From the NCBI GenBank assembly GCA_020425605.1, contig JAGQRH010000002.1:156592-220591 (forward strand): DNA of 64,000 nucleotides, read 5' to 3'. Shown here one piece after another: positions 44,760-53,393 of the stretch (the stretch's first letter is position 1; the number at the start of each line of letters is the position of its first letter). The notes beneath the pieces are model-generated. The model saw nothing but the letters and a program-made list of their open reading frames with translations, searched no databases and was not told the origin of the DNA. Both the position numbers and the translations under genes were made by a program. Origin of the DNA: Planctomycetota bacterium. Lineage in GTDB: Bacteria; Planctomycetota; UBA8742; UBA2392.

Positions 44760-46079
44760 ATGGGGCGCCACATACCACCGGCACAACTGCGCAACTGGCG
44801 ACGCCAGTGGTACGTGTTCTACCACGACTGGAAGTTTTCGCCGCCGCGCAAGCGCAGGGTCAGTTGCAAGTCCCGTGACGCATACGATCAGGCCTCGCGC
44901 AAGCAGCTACTGGACCGCATCCGCGAAGAGGAGATTCTGCTGCGTGCAGAAGCCGTCCGGCTAGGCGGCACAATCGCTTATGACGCGAGGCTACAAAAGT
45001 GCGTGGACCAGTATCTCGAAGATGTCGGACGCCGTGTCAGTGTGCGGGAGTCCAACCAGCAGGCGCGAGCCGGACTCAGCCCTCACACTGGACGGATAGT
45101 TGAGGACTCCATGAAGTACTTCGTGGCCTGGCTCAAAGAAGCTGGACACGAGCGGCTGCAGACCGGTCAACTGGGACCGCATCATCTACGGGCCTATTTC
45201 GAGCATCTCGCGTCTGAACCGTCCAGAAATGGTGAGCGCAGGGTGATTCGGTCAGGCGCGACGCTGAATCACCACCGGCGGCATCTACGTGCCTGCATCA
45301 ATTGGATCGCGGAGATGCGGCCGAAACGTTTTCCTGATGTCGACGCGCTGAGGAAGCCACTGAAACCGCAGCCGGTTGCACCGCGCGAAGATGTCGCCTG
45401 CACGCCTGCGGAGCTGCTCAAGTTCTACCGCATGGCCGTGCAGCGCGAAGACCCAAAGTGCCCCATGGAGGTGACACGCAAGAAGCGGGGCCGCATTGAG
45501 AACTTCAAACAGTGCCCGCCCTGCGTGGCGGCGACTCCGGTCAGTCGCTTGTTCCTAGTGCTGGCGCTGACTGGCATGCGGCTGAGTGAGGCACTGCAAC
45601 TGAGGTGGGAGCACATCAACCTTGCCACCGGCTGGGTCCGGATATTCTCCGAGAAGACCGGCCGCCCACGGACGTTGCAACTGCTCGATGCCCCGGAAGG
45701 CGCCCTGTGTCCGCGATTCCTCGAGCTTCTCAAGCGCTGGAAGCTTCAGGCCGGTGATCGAGAGTTCGTACTGCCACATGGCAAGCTGGACGCGCCGCTA
45801 CACCCAAAGACACCTTGGGGGTCCACGCTGCGTGCAGCGAAGATCCGGCGGATCGGCCCACAGACCCTTCGGCGCAATTGGGTCAGTTTCTGCGCCAGCA
45901 TAGGCATTCCGGCGGCTGTTGCGGCGCTCTGGGCGGGTCACAGTGCAGCCGTCGCCGAGAAACACTATCGACTTCAGGTCATGTCGCGCCATCAAGGTAC
46001 ACTCGAACAGGCGATGGGCTTGGATGTGGTGGTGGAGGAGTTGATCGCCGGCAGCGTCGCCCAAGGTGCGAAGGCATGA
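44760..46079 (+). CDS. tyrosine recombinase (integrase)
   Basis: The 439-residue product has an N-terminal arm-binding-like part, a SAM-like core-binding domain (~110-200: HTGRIVEDSMKYFVAWLKEAG) and a catalytic domain. Catalytic residues visible are Arg in ALTGMRLSEALQLRWEHI, Lys in FSEKTGRPRTL, Arg in PQTLRRNWVS, His in WAGHSAAVAEKHY and the Tyr nucleophile in the same motif. In the usual HxxR box the His is replaced by Gln. It probably integrates an element into tRNA genes at the anticodon loop, because a tRNA-Arg 3' half lies just upstream. Its stop overlaps the next start (ATGA). Confidence 0.92.
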   Translation: MGRHIPPAQLRNWRRQWYVFYHDWKFSPPRKRRVSCKSRDAYDQASRKQLLDRIREEEILLRAEAVRLGGTIAYDARLQKCVDQYLEDVGRRVSVRESNQQARAGLSPHTGRIVEDSMKYFVAWLKEAGHERLQTGQLGPHHLRAYFEHLASEPSRNGERRVIRSGATLNHHRRHLRACINWIAEMRPKRFPDVDALRKPLKPQPVAPREDVACTPAELLKFYRMAVQREDPKCPMEVTRKKRGRIENFKQCPPCVAATPVSRLFLVLALTGMRLSEALQLRWEHINLATGWVRIFSEKTGRPRTLQLLDAPEGALCPRFLELLKRWKLQAGDREFVLPHGKLDAPLHPKTPWGSTLRAAKIRRIGPQTLRRNWVSFCASIGIPAAVAALWAGHSAAVAEKHYRLQVMSRHQGTLEQAMGLDVVVEELIAGSVAQGAKA

Positions 46080-47092
46080 GTCAATTCCTCTCGTGGTTGA
46101 ACGCCATCGGTACCAGCCAACTCCTGCTCGGTTGCCAGTACGGTCGATTTGTTGAAGAATTCAAGCGGCACTGGGACCGCGACGAACTACGCGCAAGTCT
46201 CACCGCTAAGCGCGAAGAGTTCATCGCGGTTGCCAAGAAGGCCAGCAGGCACTTGGTACCTTGGGCGAGGGAACTCGAAGACATAGTGCTCGGCGCACTG
46301 CCCGCTGGCCTGCCTGACGCACAACGTCGCCAGCTAGATGTCGCGCTCGCCGACTTCCGCCAGGGTGTTACGGACTGTGCTGCACTGAGTGTCCGTAGGC
46401 CGTCCTGGATTCTCACGGGCGTACCGGATCGACATGAGGGATTGCTGCCGCAACTACTTCGACACGTTCCGGAAGAGACCCGAGGCAGTGCTGAGCTGCA
46501 GTTTATGCGCCATGTCGCCCGGTTAGGTCGGCCGTTCTGGGCTCTGCGCGAAGAGCATGGCACGAACGCATGGATTGCAGCCGAGATCATCGAGGAGAGC
46601 CGGCAGATGGCGACGGCTACGCCGGGTAGGCGTGAGCTGCTCTACGAGTGGTCCCTTCAGGCCGGGCAACCTTCGCTTCCGGAGCCTCACGACGACCACG
46701 CGTGGGCTTCACTTTGTGTACTATTCGACGGCAATGTCTGCGACCTCGGCGGGTCAGCCGAAAGGTGGGGCCACTTCCTGGTGCATCACCTGTCGAAAAT
46801 CACAGCATTCTTCGAAGGCCCGCAACCCGGGGCTCCCGAGCATTCCGACCACGGCGGAGACACGGATTCTGGACAGGCCCACATTATTGCAGACATCCGA
46901 CCCCAGCAGACGTACATGCTAGATCAACTTGCTGCTCTCACGGGTTGGAAGAAGTCCACACTACGGGCTGCGGCCAAATCTGGGGAACTCGCCAGCCACA
47001 GAGCTACAGGAGCAACAAACTCCGCCTATCAGATCAAAGGTGCCGACTTTCTTCGTTGGCAAGAATCCAGGAACCAGAGCCGCCATCGCTAG
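46076..47092 (+). CDS. recombinase-coupled protein with C-terminal excisionase-like HTH
   Basis: The 338-residue product has an unrecognised helical N-terminal part and a C-terminal ~55-residue helix-turn-helix: MLDQLAALTGWKKSTLRAAAKSGELASHRATG and YQIKGADFLRWQES. The latter resembles MerR/excisionase-type domains, which usually are stand-alone small proteins. Its ATG overlaps the recombinase stop codon by 4 bp, so the two are translationally coupled and probably work together in excision or site choice. The N-terminal domain may be a novel recombination accessory. Confidence 0.75.
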   Translation: MSQFLSWLNAIGTSQLLLGCQYGRFVEEFKRHWDRDELRASLTAKREEFIAVAKKASRHLVPWARELEDIVLGALPAGLPDAQRRQLDVALADFRQGVTDCAALSVRRPSWILTGVPDRHEGLLPQLLRHVPEETRGSAELQFMRHVARLGRPFWALREEHGTNAWIAAEIIEESRQMATATPGRRELLYEWSLQAGQPSLPEPHDDHAWASLCVLFDGNVCDLGGSAERWGHFLVHHLSKITAFFEGPQPGAPEHSDHGGDTDSGQAHIIADIRPQQTYMLDQLAALTGWKKSTLRAAAKSGELASHRATGATNSAYQIKGADFLRWQESRNQSRHR

Positions 47093-47386
47093 CTTTCCGG
47101 GACTGCGCCAAGTTGGGGCATCATCTTTGGCGCTAGATTTCGAGTGCTTGTGGGGCTCAGAAGCGGATGCGACCCGACCCACCAAAATGAACCACAGACC
47201 TACCGATTAACAGTTAGATGCACCCCCTTGGAGCAGTAGTTTTGGCCGTACCCTCTGAAGTTGGGATGCCAAGCCACACCGCGGCGGGCGAAGTGCCCGG
47301 GGACACTCCGATCCGGCTGCTGGAACCAGTGTCAACGCGGTGCGGATTTGAGCCTGCTGGGGCAATGCATCTGGCTACCGTCTGCA
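47093..47386. other. intergenic stretch after the recombinase pair
   Basis: I see no convincing gene or structured element here. The few open frames have no coding character. It ends at the tRNA-Asn fragment and probably contains the right end of the integrated segment. Confidence 0.4.
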
Positions 47387-47436
47387 GTCGACTGTTAATC
47401 GACAGGTTGCTGGTTCGAGTCCAGCCCGAGGAGCCA
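47387..47436 (+). other. 3' part of tRNA-Asn (anticodon GUU): possible attachment-site remnant
   Basis: The anticodon stem-loop GTCGA-CTGTTAA-TCGAC, variable loop AGGTT, T-arm GCTGG-TTCGAGT-CCAGC, acceptor 3' strand CCGAGGA, discriminator G and CCA are all present. No D-arm or 5' acceptor strand (TCCTCGG) precedes them. The fragment is followed by the same terminator as the fragment at 61851. Confidence 0.85.
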
Positions 47437-47443
47437 ACCATAA

Positions 47444-47474
47444 AGCAGCCCGCAGAGCCAATCTGCGGGCTGCT
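47444..47474 (+). terminator. terminator following the tRNA-Asn fragment
   Basis: A 13-bp perfect stem (AGCAGCCCGCAGA / TCTGCGGGCTGCT) with a 5-nt loop lies 8 bp after the CCA. The same hairpin occurs in inverted orientation at 61813-61843. Confidence 0.8.
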
Positions 47475-47771
47475 GTCCTTACGCGTCAACACACGAAAAA
47501 TCGCGATGTACCGGAAATTGTACCGGAAAAACAACTCTGCGTTGGTTAGTGTCGAGCATTGATCGTGGTGGCCCACGGTTGGTCTCAACCCGCTCTACAA
47601 GGCGCGAATATAGGGGGTTCTGGCCAGTTGCACTATCTCCTGCCGAACCAACCTCTCTATCTCGTCCATCGGCCGGGGCCGGTAGCGGACTCTGTTTGCG
47701 GCTGATCATCGGAAAAAGGCAGGCCCTGCGCACTGACGGACTCTCGTCCTGAGGCCGGCCGAGGGCGGGCT
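47475..47771. other. non-coding stretch between the tRNA-Asn fragment and the IS relic
   Basis: The first ~40 bp continue the homology with the tRNA-Asn-fragment region near 61770-61810. Beyond that nothing recognisable is seen; small open frames lack coding character. Confidence 0.4.
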
Positions 47772-48028
47772 TCAGGCCCAGCACTTTTTTCCCCGCTCCT
47801 CCTTGAGGATTTGAATCGCCTGGGCTTGGTCGCCCGCGAGCCGCTTGAGCTTCTTGTTCTCGGCTTCTTCAGCCTGGCCAGCTCGGGCACGATGGTGCCG
47901 CCGTACATCTTGAGCCAGCAATAGAAAGTCTGGTCGCTGATGCCGTGCTTTCAGATGCCCTCTTGGACGCTGCCCAGCCGCTCCGACTCGCGCAGGATCG
48001 CGTCGGGCTTGAACCGCTTTCTGGGCAC
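47772..48028 (-). pseudogene. IS3-family OrfA transposase relic
   Basis: Reading from GTG 48028 on the minus strand gives PRKRFKPDAILRESERLG, then an in-frame TGA, then KHGISDQTFYCWLKMYGG. After a frameshift comes ENKKLKRLAGDQAQAIQILKEE and a stop. This is the HTH plus leucine-zipper layout of IS3-type OrfA. The A6G slippery run used for frameshifting in this family is still present just before the end. No OrfB follows and no terminal inverted repeats were found, so it is a dead fragment. Confidence 0.85.
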
Positions 48029-48339
48029 GCTTTATCTCCCTTCAACCGCTAAAGACTATCAATCAACCTGGACCAGTTTTTTTGGGCGTAAGGTCACCTG
48101 ATTGTGGCTTGGTGCCTGGTTTGCGATATCGCGTTCCGGTAGAAACCTTATGTCCTGTATACCAACGTCCCCGGGCGACCGGCCCTATACCTTCTCTATC
48201 TGACAAATCTTGCAGACCCTTGCTGCTTGGGAAACGAGACCTATTGAGGATCGGGGGGACCCAGATTCGGATCCCCCCGACTTGTGTTGGGTTGGCGCCG
48301 GTGTTTTTGACGGTATTCAGCAATCTCAGACCAGCAGAG
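48029..48339. other. intergenic stretch with one terminator-like hairpin
   Basis: There is no credible gene. A 9-bp hairpin, TCGGGGGGA (48251-48259) with TCCCCCCGA (48272-48280), could terminate the minus-strand Kelch gene that ends at 48340. The rest is featureless to my reading. Confidence 0.45.
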
Positions 48340-50865
48340 TCATGGTTGATATACGAGATTCTTTGATTCCGAATCCGCCCCATGGCCGATGCCGCTGATG
48401 ATCCACAGCTTGCCGTCATGTACCACGCCGCCGCCGAAGCCCGTGCCCCAGTCGGCGTCGCAGAGGCGCGTGACGGTGTTACCCGCCGGGTCAAAGCGGT
48501 TGAGTGCTTTCGTCCCGTGGAATGCGCTGTCCCAACCGCACCAGATGTACAGCTGGCCGTTCATGGTCGCGAACATCGGGTAATACCCACCCCCGCCGGT
48601 CAGTGTCGGGAACTGAGTCTTCGCGCCGATGCTGATCGCCGCGTTCGCCTGGTGGTTGTCCGGCTGGTACATCTCGATGTAGTCGGCGGTAGCTGCGCCG
48701 CTACCGGTCTGCCCGGCCGTGCCTTCGCGCCCCGCAGCGATGTATATCTTGCCGCCGATCATCCCGACAGCCGGGAAGCGCCGCGCTGTGTATGGCGCGG
48801 CGTCGGTCTTGCGGAACCAGGTTCCGGTGCCGCTCGGGGCGGTGGGGCACTCGTACATCAAGACCGCGTCGTGGAAGGTGCGGCTGAAGGTGTTCGAGCC
48901 GATGCTGTCCTCGAGATCGTAGCGTCCGCCGAGCAGGTAAATGCGGTCGTCCGCGTCGTTGGCCTGGTCGTCGACCACGACGCCGAATTCCGCCCAGCCC
49001 AGGATCGCTTTGCCGGAAGGGTCGGTGTCGGGCAACTCGGCGACGACTTCCCAGTTTGTCGACAGCGGCTGGCTGAGCGCGTTGCCCGCGCCGTTGGCCA
49101 CCTGCAGGCGAAGCACGCTGCGCCAGAGGTCGCCGCTGGTGTGTGCGCCCGAGGCCGCGCCGATCTCTCCACCGATCACGTACAGATATCCGCCATAGGA
49201 GTGCTGCAGGAACGCCATGCCGTGGTAGCGTACGGGCACGGGCAGCGGTTTGCCGAGGTCCTCGAACTTGAACTGCTTCGCCGTCGGAATACCCGCACGA
49301 TCGGTGTGGAAGACGCGCACGCTGTCGAGCATCTGGCTGCCGAAGCCGCCGCTGACGTAGATGGCACCTTCAGTGGGGTAGTCCGGGTGCGGGGCGACGG
49401 TCATCGCGTCGCCGAATGATTCCAGCAACGGGTCGCCCGCGCCGGGGTTGTACTCGCGGCGCTCGCCGCGGATCTGCCAGTAGTCGCCCGCGTTGCTGTC
49501 GAAAAAGCGCACCTTGATGTCGCGCTGCACACTGACGCCGCCGTCTTCCATCTCGACGGTGAAGTCATACAGCCCGAATTGCGTCGGCGTGCCTGTGAAG
49601 CGCCCGTCGGTCGTGAAGCTGACGCCCGCGGGCAGAACGCCGGCGGCGATCGAGAACGAGGGCGACGTGGGGTTCGCCCCCTGGTTGTACGCGACAACCT
49701 GCTCGTTGACGCTGCCGCCGGCGCTGTCTGCCTCAAGCTGCTCGGTCGCGATGGTCAAGTCGTTGAACGTGATACGGAAGCTGTAGGCGTTGCGGTTCCA
49801 CAGCCCGATGGTCGCGTCGGCTGGCGCGTGCACCTGAAGGTAGTAGTAGCCGGTGGTGAAGCCGCCGCTGAGCTGCGCGTTGTGATACACGATCGTCTCG
49901 TCGTCGGACTGCGTCGTCGCCGACTCGGCAATCGGCAGAACCTGGTGCGTCGGCGCGCCGGTGTAGAACCAGAGCGTGGCGTCCACTTCGCCGACCAGCC
50001 ACCGGTAGAAGACCTCGATCTTGATCGTGCCCACGTTGCCGATGTTGAACTTGAAGTAGTCATCGCCGTCGGGCTTGGTGATGTTCAGGTCGCTGTTGAG
50101 CGTGAGCGGCGTGGCCTGCACGGCCGGGTCGCTGGCGGTCAGTCGGCCCGCGGGCGTTGCGCCAGGAAGCAGCTGGGTTGCGGTGCCGGTGCTGTCGTTG
50201 GGCTCGAGTGCGTCCTCGACGTAGGTGTAGGGGATGGATTCGTAGACCACTAGATCGAACGCAGCCGAGTCGACGACCGTGGCGCCGACCAGCAATTCGA
50301 CCACGATTTCAAACAGCCCGCCATCGGTGGTCGTGCCGCCGAGGACGCCGGTCTGCGTCAGCCCGAGCCCGGTGGGGAGAGTGCTGCCCGCGGCGAGCGC
50401 GAACGTCGGGTTTAGGGTCGCGGGCGTTGTGTACGCAAGCTGGTCCGAGTACGCCGTGCCTTTGATCGCGCGTGGCAGGGAGGTCGTGGTGATGGCAGGC
50501 CGGGCGACGACGATGAGGTTCAGCGCGCGGATCGCGACGAGCGCAGGCATAGAGGAGTCCGTCGCCTGCACTTCCAGGGGAATGGTCGCGGTCGCGGCCG
50601 GTGTGCCGGTGAGCCCACCACTGGCGGACAGGCTGAGCCATGCGGGCGCGGTGAAGCCGGGCGCCCATGCGAAGGTGATCGGCGCCGTGCCGTGCGAGTT
50701 GCTGAGCTGGGCGGAGTAGTTGACGCCCTCGATTGCGTTGGGCAGGGACGCAGTCGTGATTTTGAAGACTTCGGGTGTGTCGCTGCCGCCGTCGCTGCTT
50801 CCGCCACCGCAAGCGGTGAGGAGCAGCAGTGGCAGGGCGAGTGCGAGTATGTATGCCGGTTTCAT
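48340..50865 (-). CDS. exported Kelch-repeat lipoprotein
   Basis: The ~841-residue product has a lipoprotein signal (KPAYILALALPLLLLTACGGG). Two putative-Ig modules follow (FKITTASLPNAIEGVNYSAQL and ITTSLPRAIKGTAYSDQLAY), then a pre-peptidase-like beta domain (EPNDSTGTATQLLPG). The second half is a Kelch beta-propeller (GGFGSQMLDSVRVFH, YVIGGEIGAASG, YLLGGRYDLEDS, IYIAAGREGTAGQ). The start at 50865 is preferred because GAGG lies 6 nt upstream; 50868 and 50877 are in frame. It ends abruptly after a blade, near the integrated region, so the C-terminus may be truncated. A Fur-box-like site lies upstream. Confidence 0.88.
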   Translation of the reverse strand: MKPAYILALALPLLLLTACGGGSSDGGSDTPEVFKITTASLPNAIEGVNYSAQLSNSHGTAPITFAWAPGFTAPAWLSLSASGGLTGTPAATATIPLEVQATDSSMPALVAIRALNLIVVARPAITTTSLPRAIKGTAYSDQLAYTTPATLNPTFALAAGSTLPTGLGLTQTGVLGGTTTDGGLFEIVVELLVGATVVDSAAFDLVVYESIPYTYVEDALEPNDSTGTATQLLPGATPAGRLTASDPAVQATPLTLNSDLNITKPDGDDYFKFNIGNVGTIKIEVFYRWLVGEVDATLWFYTGAPTHQVLPIAESATTQSDDETIVYHNAQLSGGFTTGYYYLQVHAPADATIGLWNRNAYSFRITFNDLTIATEQLEADSAGGSVNEQVVAYNQGANPTSPSFSIAAGVLPAGVSFTTDGRFTGTPTQFGLYDFTVEMEDGGVSVQRDIKVRFFDSNAGDYWQIRGERREYNPGAGDPLLESFGDAMTVAPHPDYPTEGAIYVSGGFGSQMLDSVRVFHTDRAGIPTAKQFKFEDLGKPLPVPVRYHGMAFLQHSYGGYLYVIGGEIGAASGAHTSGDLWRSVLRLQVANGAGNALSQPLSTNWEVVAELPDTDPSGKAILGWAEFGVVVDDQANDADDRIYLLGGRYDLEDSIGSNTFSRTFHDAVLMYECPTAPSGTGTWFRKTDAAPYTARRFPAVGMIGGKIYIAAGREGTAGQTGSGAATADYIEMYQPDNHQANAAISIGAKTQFPTLTGGGGYYPMFATMNGQLYIWCGWDSAFHGTKALNRFDPAGNTVTRLCDADWGTGFGGGVVHDGKLWIISGIGHGADSESKNLVYQP

Positions 50866-50883
50866 CATTGTCCTCATAATTAA

Positions 50884-50902
50884 GAGTGAGACTCAGTATC
50901 AG
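50884..50902. promoter_or_regulatory. possible Fur-type operator upstream of the Kelch lipoprotein
   Basis: The sequence GAGTGAGACTCAGTATCAG, read on the minus strand as TGATACTGAGTCTCACTC, has the alternating GAT/ATC and TGAG/CTCA spacing of Fur boxes. It is 19-37 bp before the start. The match is imperfect. Confidence 0.4.
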
Positions 50903-50915
50903 TAAATTCACCAAA

Positions 50916-50939
50916 GGCGCCCCGCCGAAGCGGGGCGCC
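50916..50939 (-). terminator. terminator between the two Kelch genes
   Basis: A 10-bp stem GGCGCCCCGC / GCGGGGCGCC with a TTCG tetraloop (minus strand), followed by TTT, lies 5 bp past the stop of the 50945-52921 gene. It separates the two Kelch genes into different transcripts. Confidence 0.8.
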
Positions 50940-50944
50940 GTGTT

Positions 50945-52921
50945 TTATGGCTCGATAAACAACAGCTTGAGCTCGTCGTCCGAGTTGTGCGCCGAGTAGA
51001 TCAACAGGCGATGGTGAAAGGCGAACGCCTGTATCTCGCCGAGGTCCACGCCGATGTCGCTGGCGATCGTCGTCCACTTGCCCGTCGCCGGGTCAAATTG
51101 CTCGATCGTGCGATCCGTGGCGAAGCTGCCTTCCTCAGTCACGCTGGACCCGCCGAGCAGGTACAGCTTGCCGTCCAGCGCCACCAGCTTCGGCGCGAGA
51201 CGCGTGCTGGCCGGGGCGGGAATGGTGCTCCATTCACCCTTTTCTATGTCGTAGACGTCGCAACGATCGATTTCGCCGAAGTTCGCACCCATACCGCCCA
51301 CGATGTAGAACTTGCCGTCCAGCAGCGTGCCGCCGAACGCACGGCGCGGCGTCGGCAGCTTCTGTTCCAGCGCGACGAAGCGCTTGCCGTCTTCGCCCTC
51401 GGCCTTGGGGTTCCAGCGCCAGATGATGTCCGACTCGTGGAAACGCTCCTTGCGCCCGCGAGACTCATCAAAGTCCAGCCCGCCGAACAGGTAGATGCTG
51501 CCGTCATGTTGCGCTACGCCGAACTGTGTCAGCGGGCTGGGCAACTTGACGCGGCTCTCGCTCCAGACGTCGGCCTCGAGGCTGTACTCAAGGATCTCGG
51601 CGTGGCTCACGGCCGAGTCGCCTTCCGCTGCATACCCGAAGCCGCCGACGGCATAGCCGACTTTGTCGGCGTAACGATCCTCGGTGCCGCGAGTAAAGGT
51701 CAGGAACGACTGACGGCGTACCGGCAGTGTCGCGATGCGCTCGGCGCTCAGCGTGTTCAGCGAGATGCGGAAGGCCTCGTCGCTGAAGTCGTCGCGGCCG
51801 AACTGGTGGTCCTTAACCGAGTTATTGCCGCCGAACACGTACAGCGCGTTGTTGTAGACGAACACGCCCTGGCGCGCCTTGGCGTGGCCGGGCGCGGGCA
51901 GGGTGACGCGGGTGATGACGGGGCCGGTCTGCGCGGGCTTGAGCCACTCAACGTTGCGCACGTGGCCGCCCTTGCCGGTGCCGGCGATGGCCGCGAACTC
52001 ACCGTTGTCGATGCCGAGCAGCCGCAGGAAAAACCGCGGGAAGGTCAGCGTGCACTCGGCGCGCCATTCTTTTTCGGCGTCGGCGTGGCTGTACAACTCG
52101 CCCTCCATGGTGGTGGCGTAGACGCGACCGTCCTGCCCGTATGCTGAGCTGCCGAAGCCGCGCCCCGGAAGCTCGGGGCCTTCGGACCACTTGTCTTCGC
52201 CCGGGTCGTAGATGTCGACTTTGCGCGACATGCCCTTTTCCGTCATTCCGCCCGCGACGTAGATGCGCCCGTTGGCCGCCGCCAGCGCGACGGCGCGGCG
52301 GACAAACGGTTGCTTGATGGTTTTCCATGCGGGCTGCTCGGCGTTCAAGTCGAGCACCAGCCCGTGGTCGTGCCAAGCAGCGTTCTCGTCGCCGCCGTCG
52401 AGGTTCCAGCCGCCGAACACGTAGACGCGCCCGCTGACGCAGACGGCGTCGTGGCTGGAGCGCGGCTCGGGCAGTTGGGGAAGGTCTACCCACGCGCGGG
52501 TGAGCGGGTCAAACGCGGCGACCTCGGTGGTGCTGTGCAGAGCAGGCTCAGTGCCAGGCTTGTTCAGCGCGGTCATGCCGCCAACGCGAATCAGGCGCGT
52601 GCCGTCGCTCACCAGTGCAACGCTCTGCAACGGGGCGCCGCCCGGCAGCACTTCCCAGCTTGTGCGGTCGTGCAGGCTGAGGCGGATGAATTGGCGGTTG
52701 AAACCTTCGCTGTCGTAGTGATGCGCGGCGCTGGTGTGCCCGCCGATGACATAGATGTAGCCGCCCTGCACGGCCGCGCCGAAGCTTGTGAGGGCCTGGG
52801 GCAGCATGGTGACGGACTGCTCGCGCAGCGCTGAGAACTTGGCTGGCTCGGGCTTGTCGTCAGCCAGCGTGGCCAAAGAGAAGATCAACAGGATGACAAC
52901 CGGTGCAATCAGGCGACTCAT
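50945..52921 (-). CDS. exported Kelch-repeat protein
   Basis: The 658-residue product has a signal peptide (SRLIAPVVILLIFSLATLA) and Kelch blades through its whole length, enough for two propellers (GGYIYVIGGHTSAAHHYD, RVYVFGGWNLDGGDEN, GRIYVAGGMTEKGMSRK, ALYVFGGNNSVKDHQ, SIYLFGGLDFDES, KFYIVGGMGANFGE, KLYLLGGSSVTEEG). No enzyme signature is present. A GGGGAG site precedes the ATG at 52921. A good Fur-box-like sequence sits just upstream, between it and the TonB receptor operon, so iron control of both is plausible. It may bind iron- or haem-containing ligands, but that is inference from context. Confidence 0.9.
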   Translation of the reverse strand: MSRLIAPVVILLIFSLATLADDKPEPAKFSALREQSVTMLPQALTSFGAAVQGGYIYVIGGHTSAAHHYDSEGFNRQFIRLSLHDRTSWEVLPGGAPLQSVALVSDGTRLIRVGGMTALNKPGTEPALHSTTEVAAFDPLTRAWVDLPQLPEPRSSHDAVCVSGRVYVFGGWNLDGGDENAAWHDHGLVLDLNAEQPAWKTIKQPFVRRAVALAAANGRIYVAGGMTEKGMSRKVDIYDPGEDKWSEGPELPGRGFGSSAYGQDGRVYATTMEGELYSHADAEKEWRAECTLTFPRFFLRLLGIDNGEFAAIAGTGKGGHVRNVEWLKPAQTGPVITRVTLPAPGHAKARQGVFVYNNALYVFGGNNSVKDHQFGRDDFSDEAFRISLNTLSAERIATLPVRRQSFLTFTRGTEDRYADKVGYAVGGFGYAAEGDSAVSHAEILEYSLEADVWSESRVKLPSPLTQFGVAQHDGSIYLFGGLDFDESRGRKERFHESDIIWRWNPKAEGEDGKRFVALEQKLPTPRRAFGGTLLDGKFYIVGGMGANFGEIDRCDVYDIEKGEWSTIPAPASTRLAPKLVALDGKLYLLGGSSVTEEGSFATDRTIEQFDPATGKWTTIASDIGVDLGEIQAFAFHHRLLIYSAHNSDDELKLLFIEP

Positions 52922-52943
52922 AGGCTCCCCCCCCCTAGTTAAT

Positions 52944-52963
52944 ATTGCGACTCATTCTCAATC
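52944..52963. promoter_or_regulatory. Fur-box-like operator between the Kelch gene and the TonB receptor operon
   Basis: The minus strand reads TGAGAATGAGTCGCA within GATTGAGAATGAGTCGCAAT. The first half matches the 7-1-7 Fur consensus TGAGAATCATTCTCA perfectly and the second half at 5 of 7 positions. It is 23 bp from the Kelch start and ~430 bp from the receptor start. Confidence 0.6.
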
Positions 52964-52970
52964 TTAATAG

Positions 52971-53393
52971 CGTCGCGTCGCTTGGTCGGCAAGAGGATTT
53001 CTTGAGTTCTCAATGACCGCGAAAGCAACGCCATGCCGCGGGAACTCCTGGGATGTTGCCGCGGCTCGCGTGACGAAGATTTCGAGTCAGACCTGGGCAC
53101 CCGCCGGAACCATTCGACAGACGGCAAGAAAACAGACAGCACGAAAAGCAGGAAAGGGAACTCTTCGTTGCGTGCATGTGGCCCCGAGCTAGGTGGCCAC
53201 GCCGCATGAAATCTGTCAGGCCCGAATTGGCCCTGGCACGGTGACGGCAGCAATTCCGGGGCTGGCCTCTCCTCCGATACACTCACGCGAGTTTGGAAAT
53301 CCGCTGGTTCCGCACGCCATTGAGCGTGCGGAGTGGATTGGCATGTGGGCTGAAAGCCCGCCTTCGCGGGCCATTAGGGAAGGGATTGTCAGG
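52971..53393. promoter_or_regulatory. leader/promoter region of the TonB receptor operon
   Basis: About 420 bp have no convincing gene of their own. Close to the receptor start are two small hairpins, GGGCT-ga-AGCCC and GCCCGC-cttc-GCGGGC (53357-53371), that could influence translation. I looked for a cobalamin riboswitch and could not find its B12-box. Confidence 0.4.

Noticed and set aside
47218..47562. Open reading frames across the tRNA-Asn fragments (also 61701-62033) that encode similar peptides
   Set aside because: The shared peptide is just a translation of the repeated tRNA 3' end and terminator. There is no start signal or coding bias.
52939..53286. A 115-residue frame on the minus strand between the Kelch gene and the receptor
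   Set aside because: It covers the Fur-like box and shows no recognisable domain, signal or ribosome binding site. It is more likely non-coding promoter DNA.
53280..53393. Possible cobalamin riboswitch upstream of the TonB receptor (a GCCATTAGGGAAGGG stretch)
   Set aside because: The B12-box (AGCCAGGAGACCTGCC-like) is absent and the rest of the fold could not be found. The operon fits haem uptake better.
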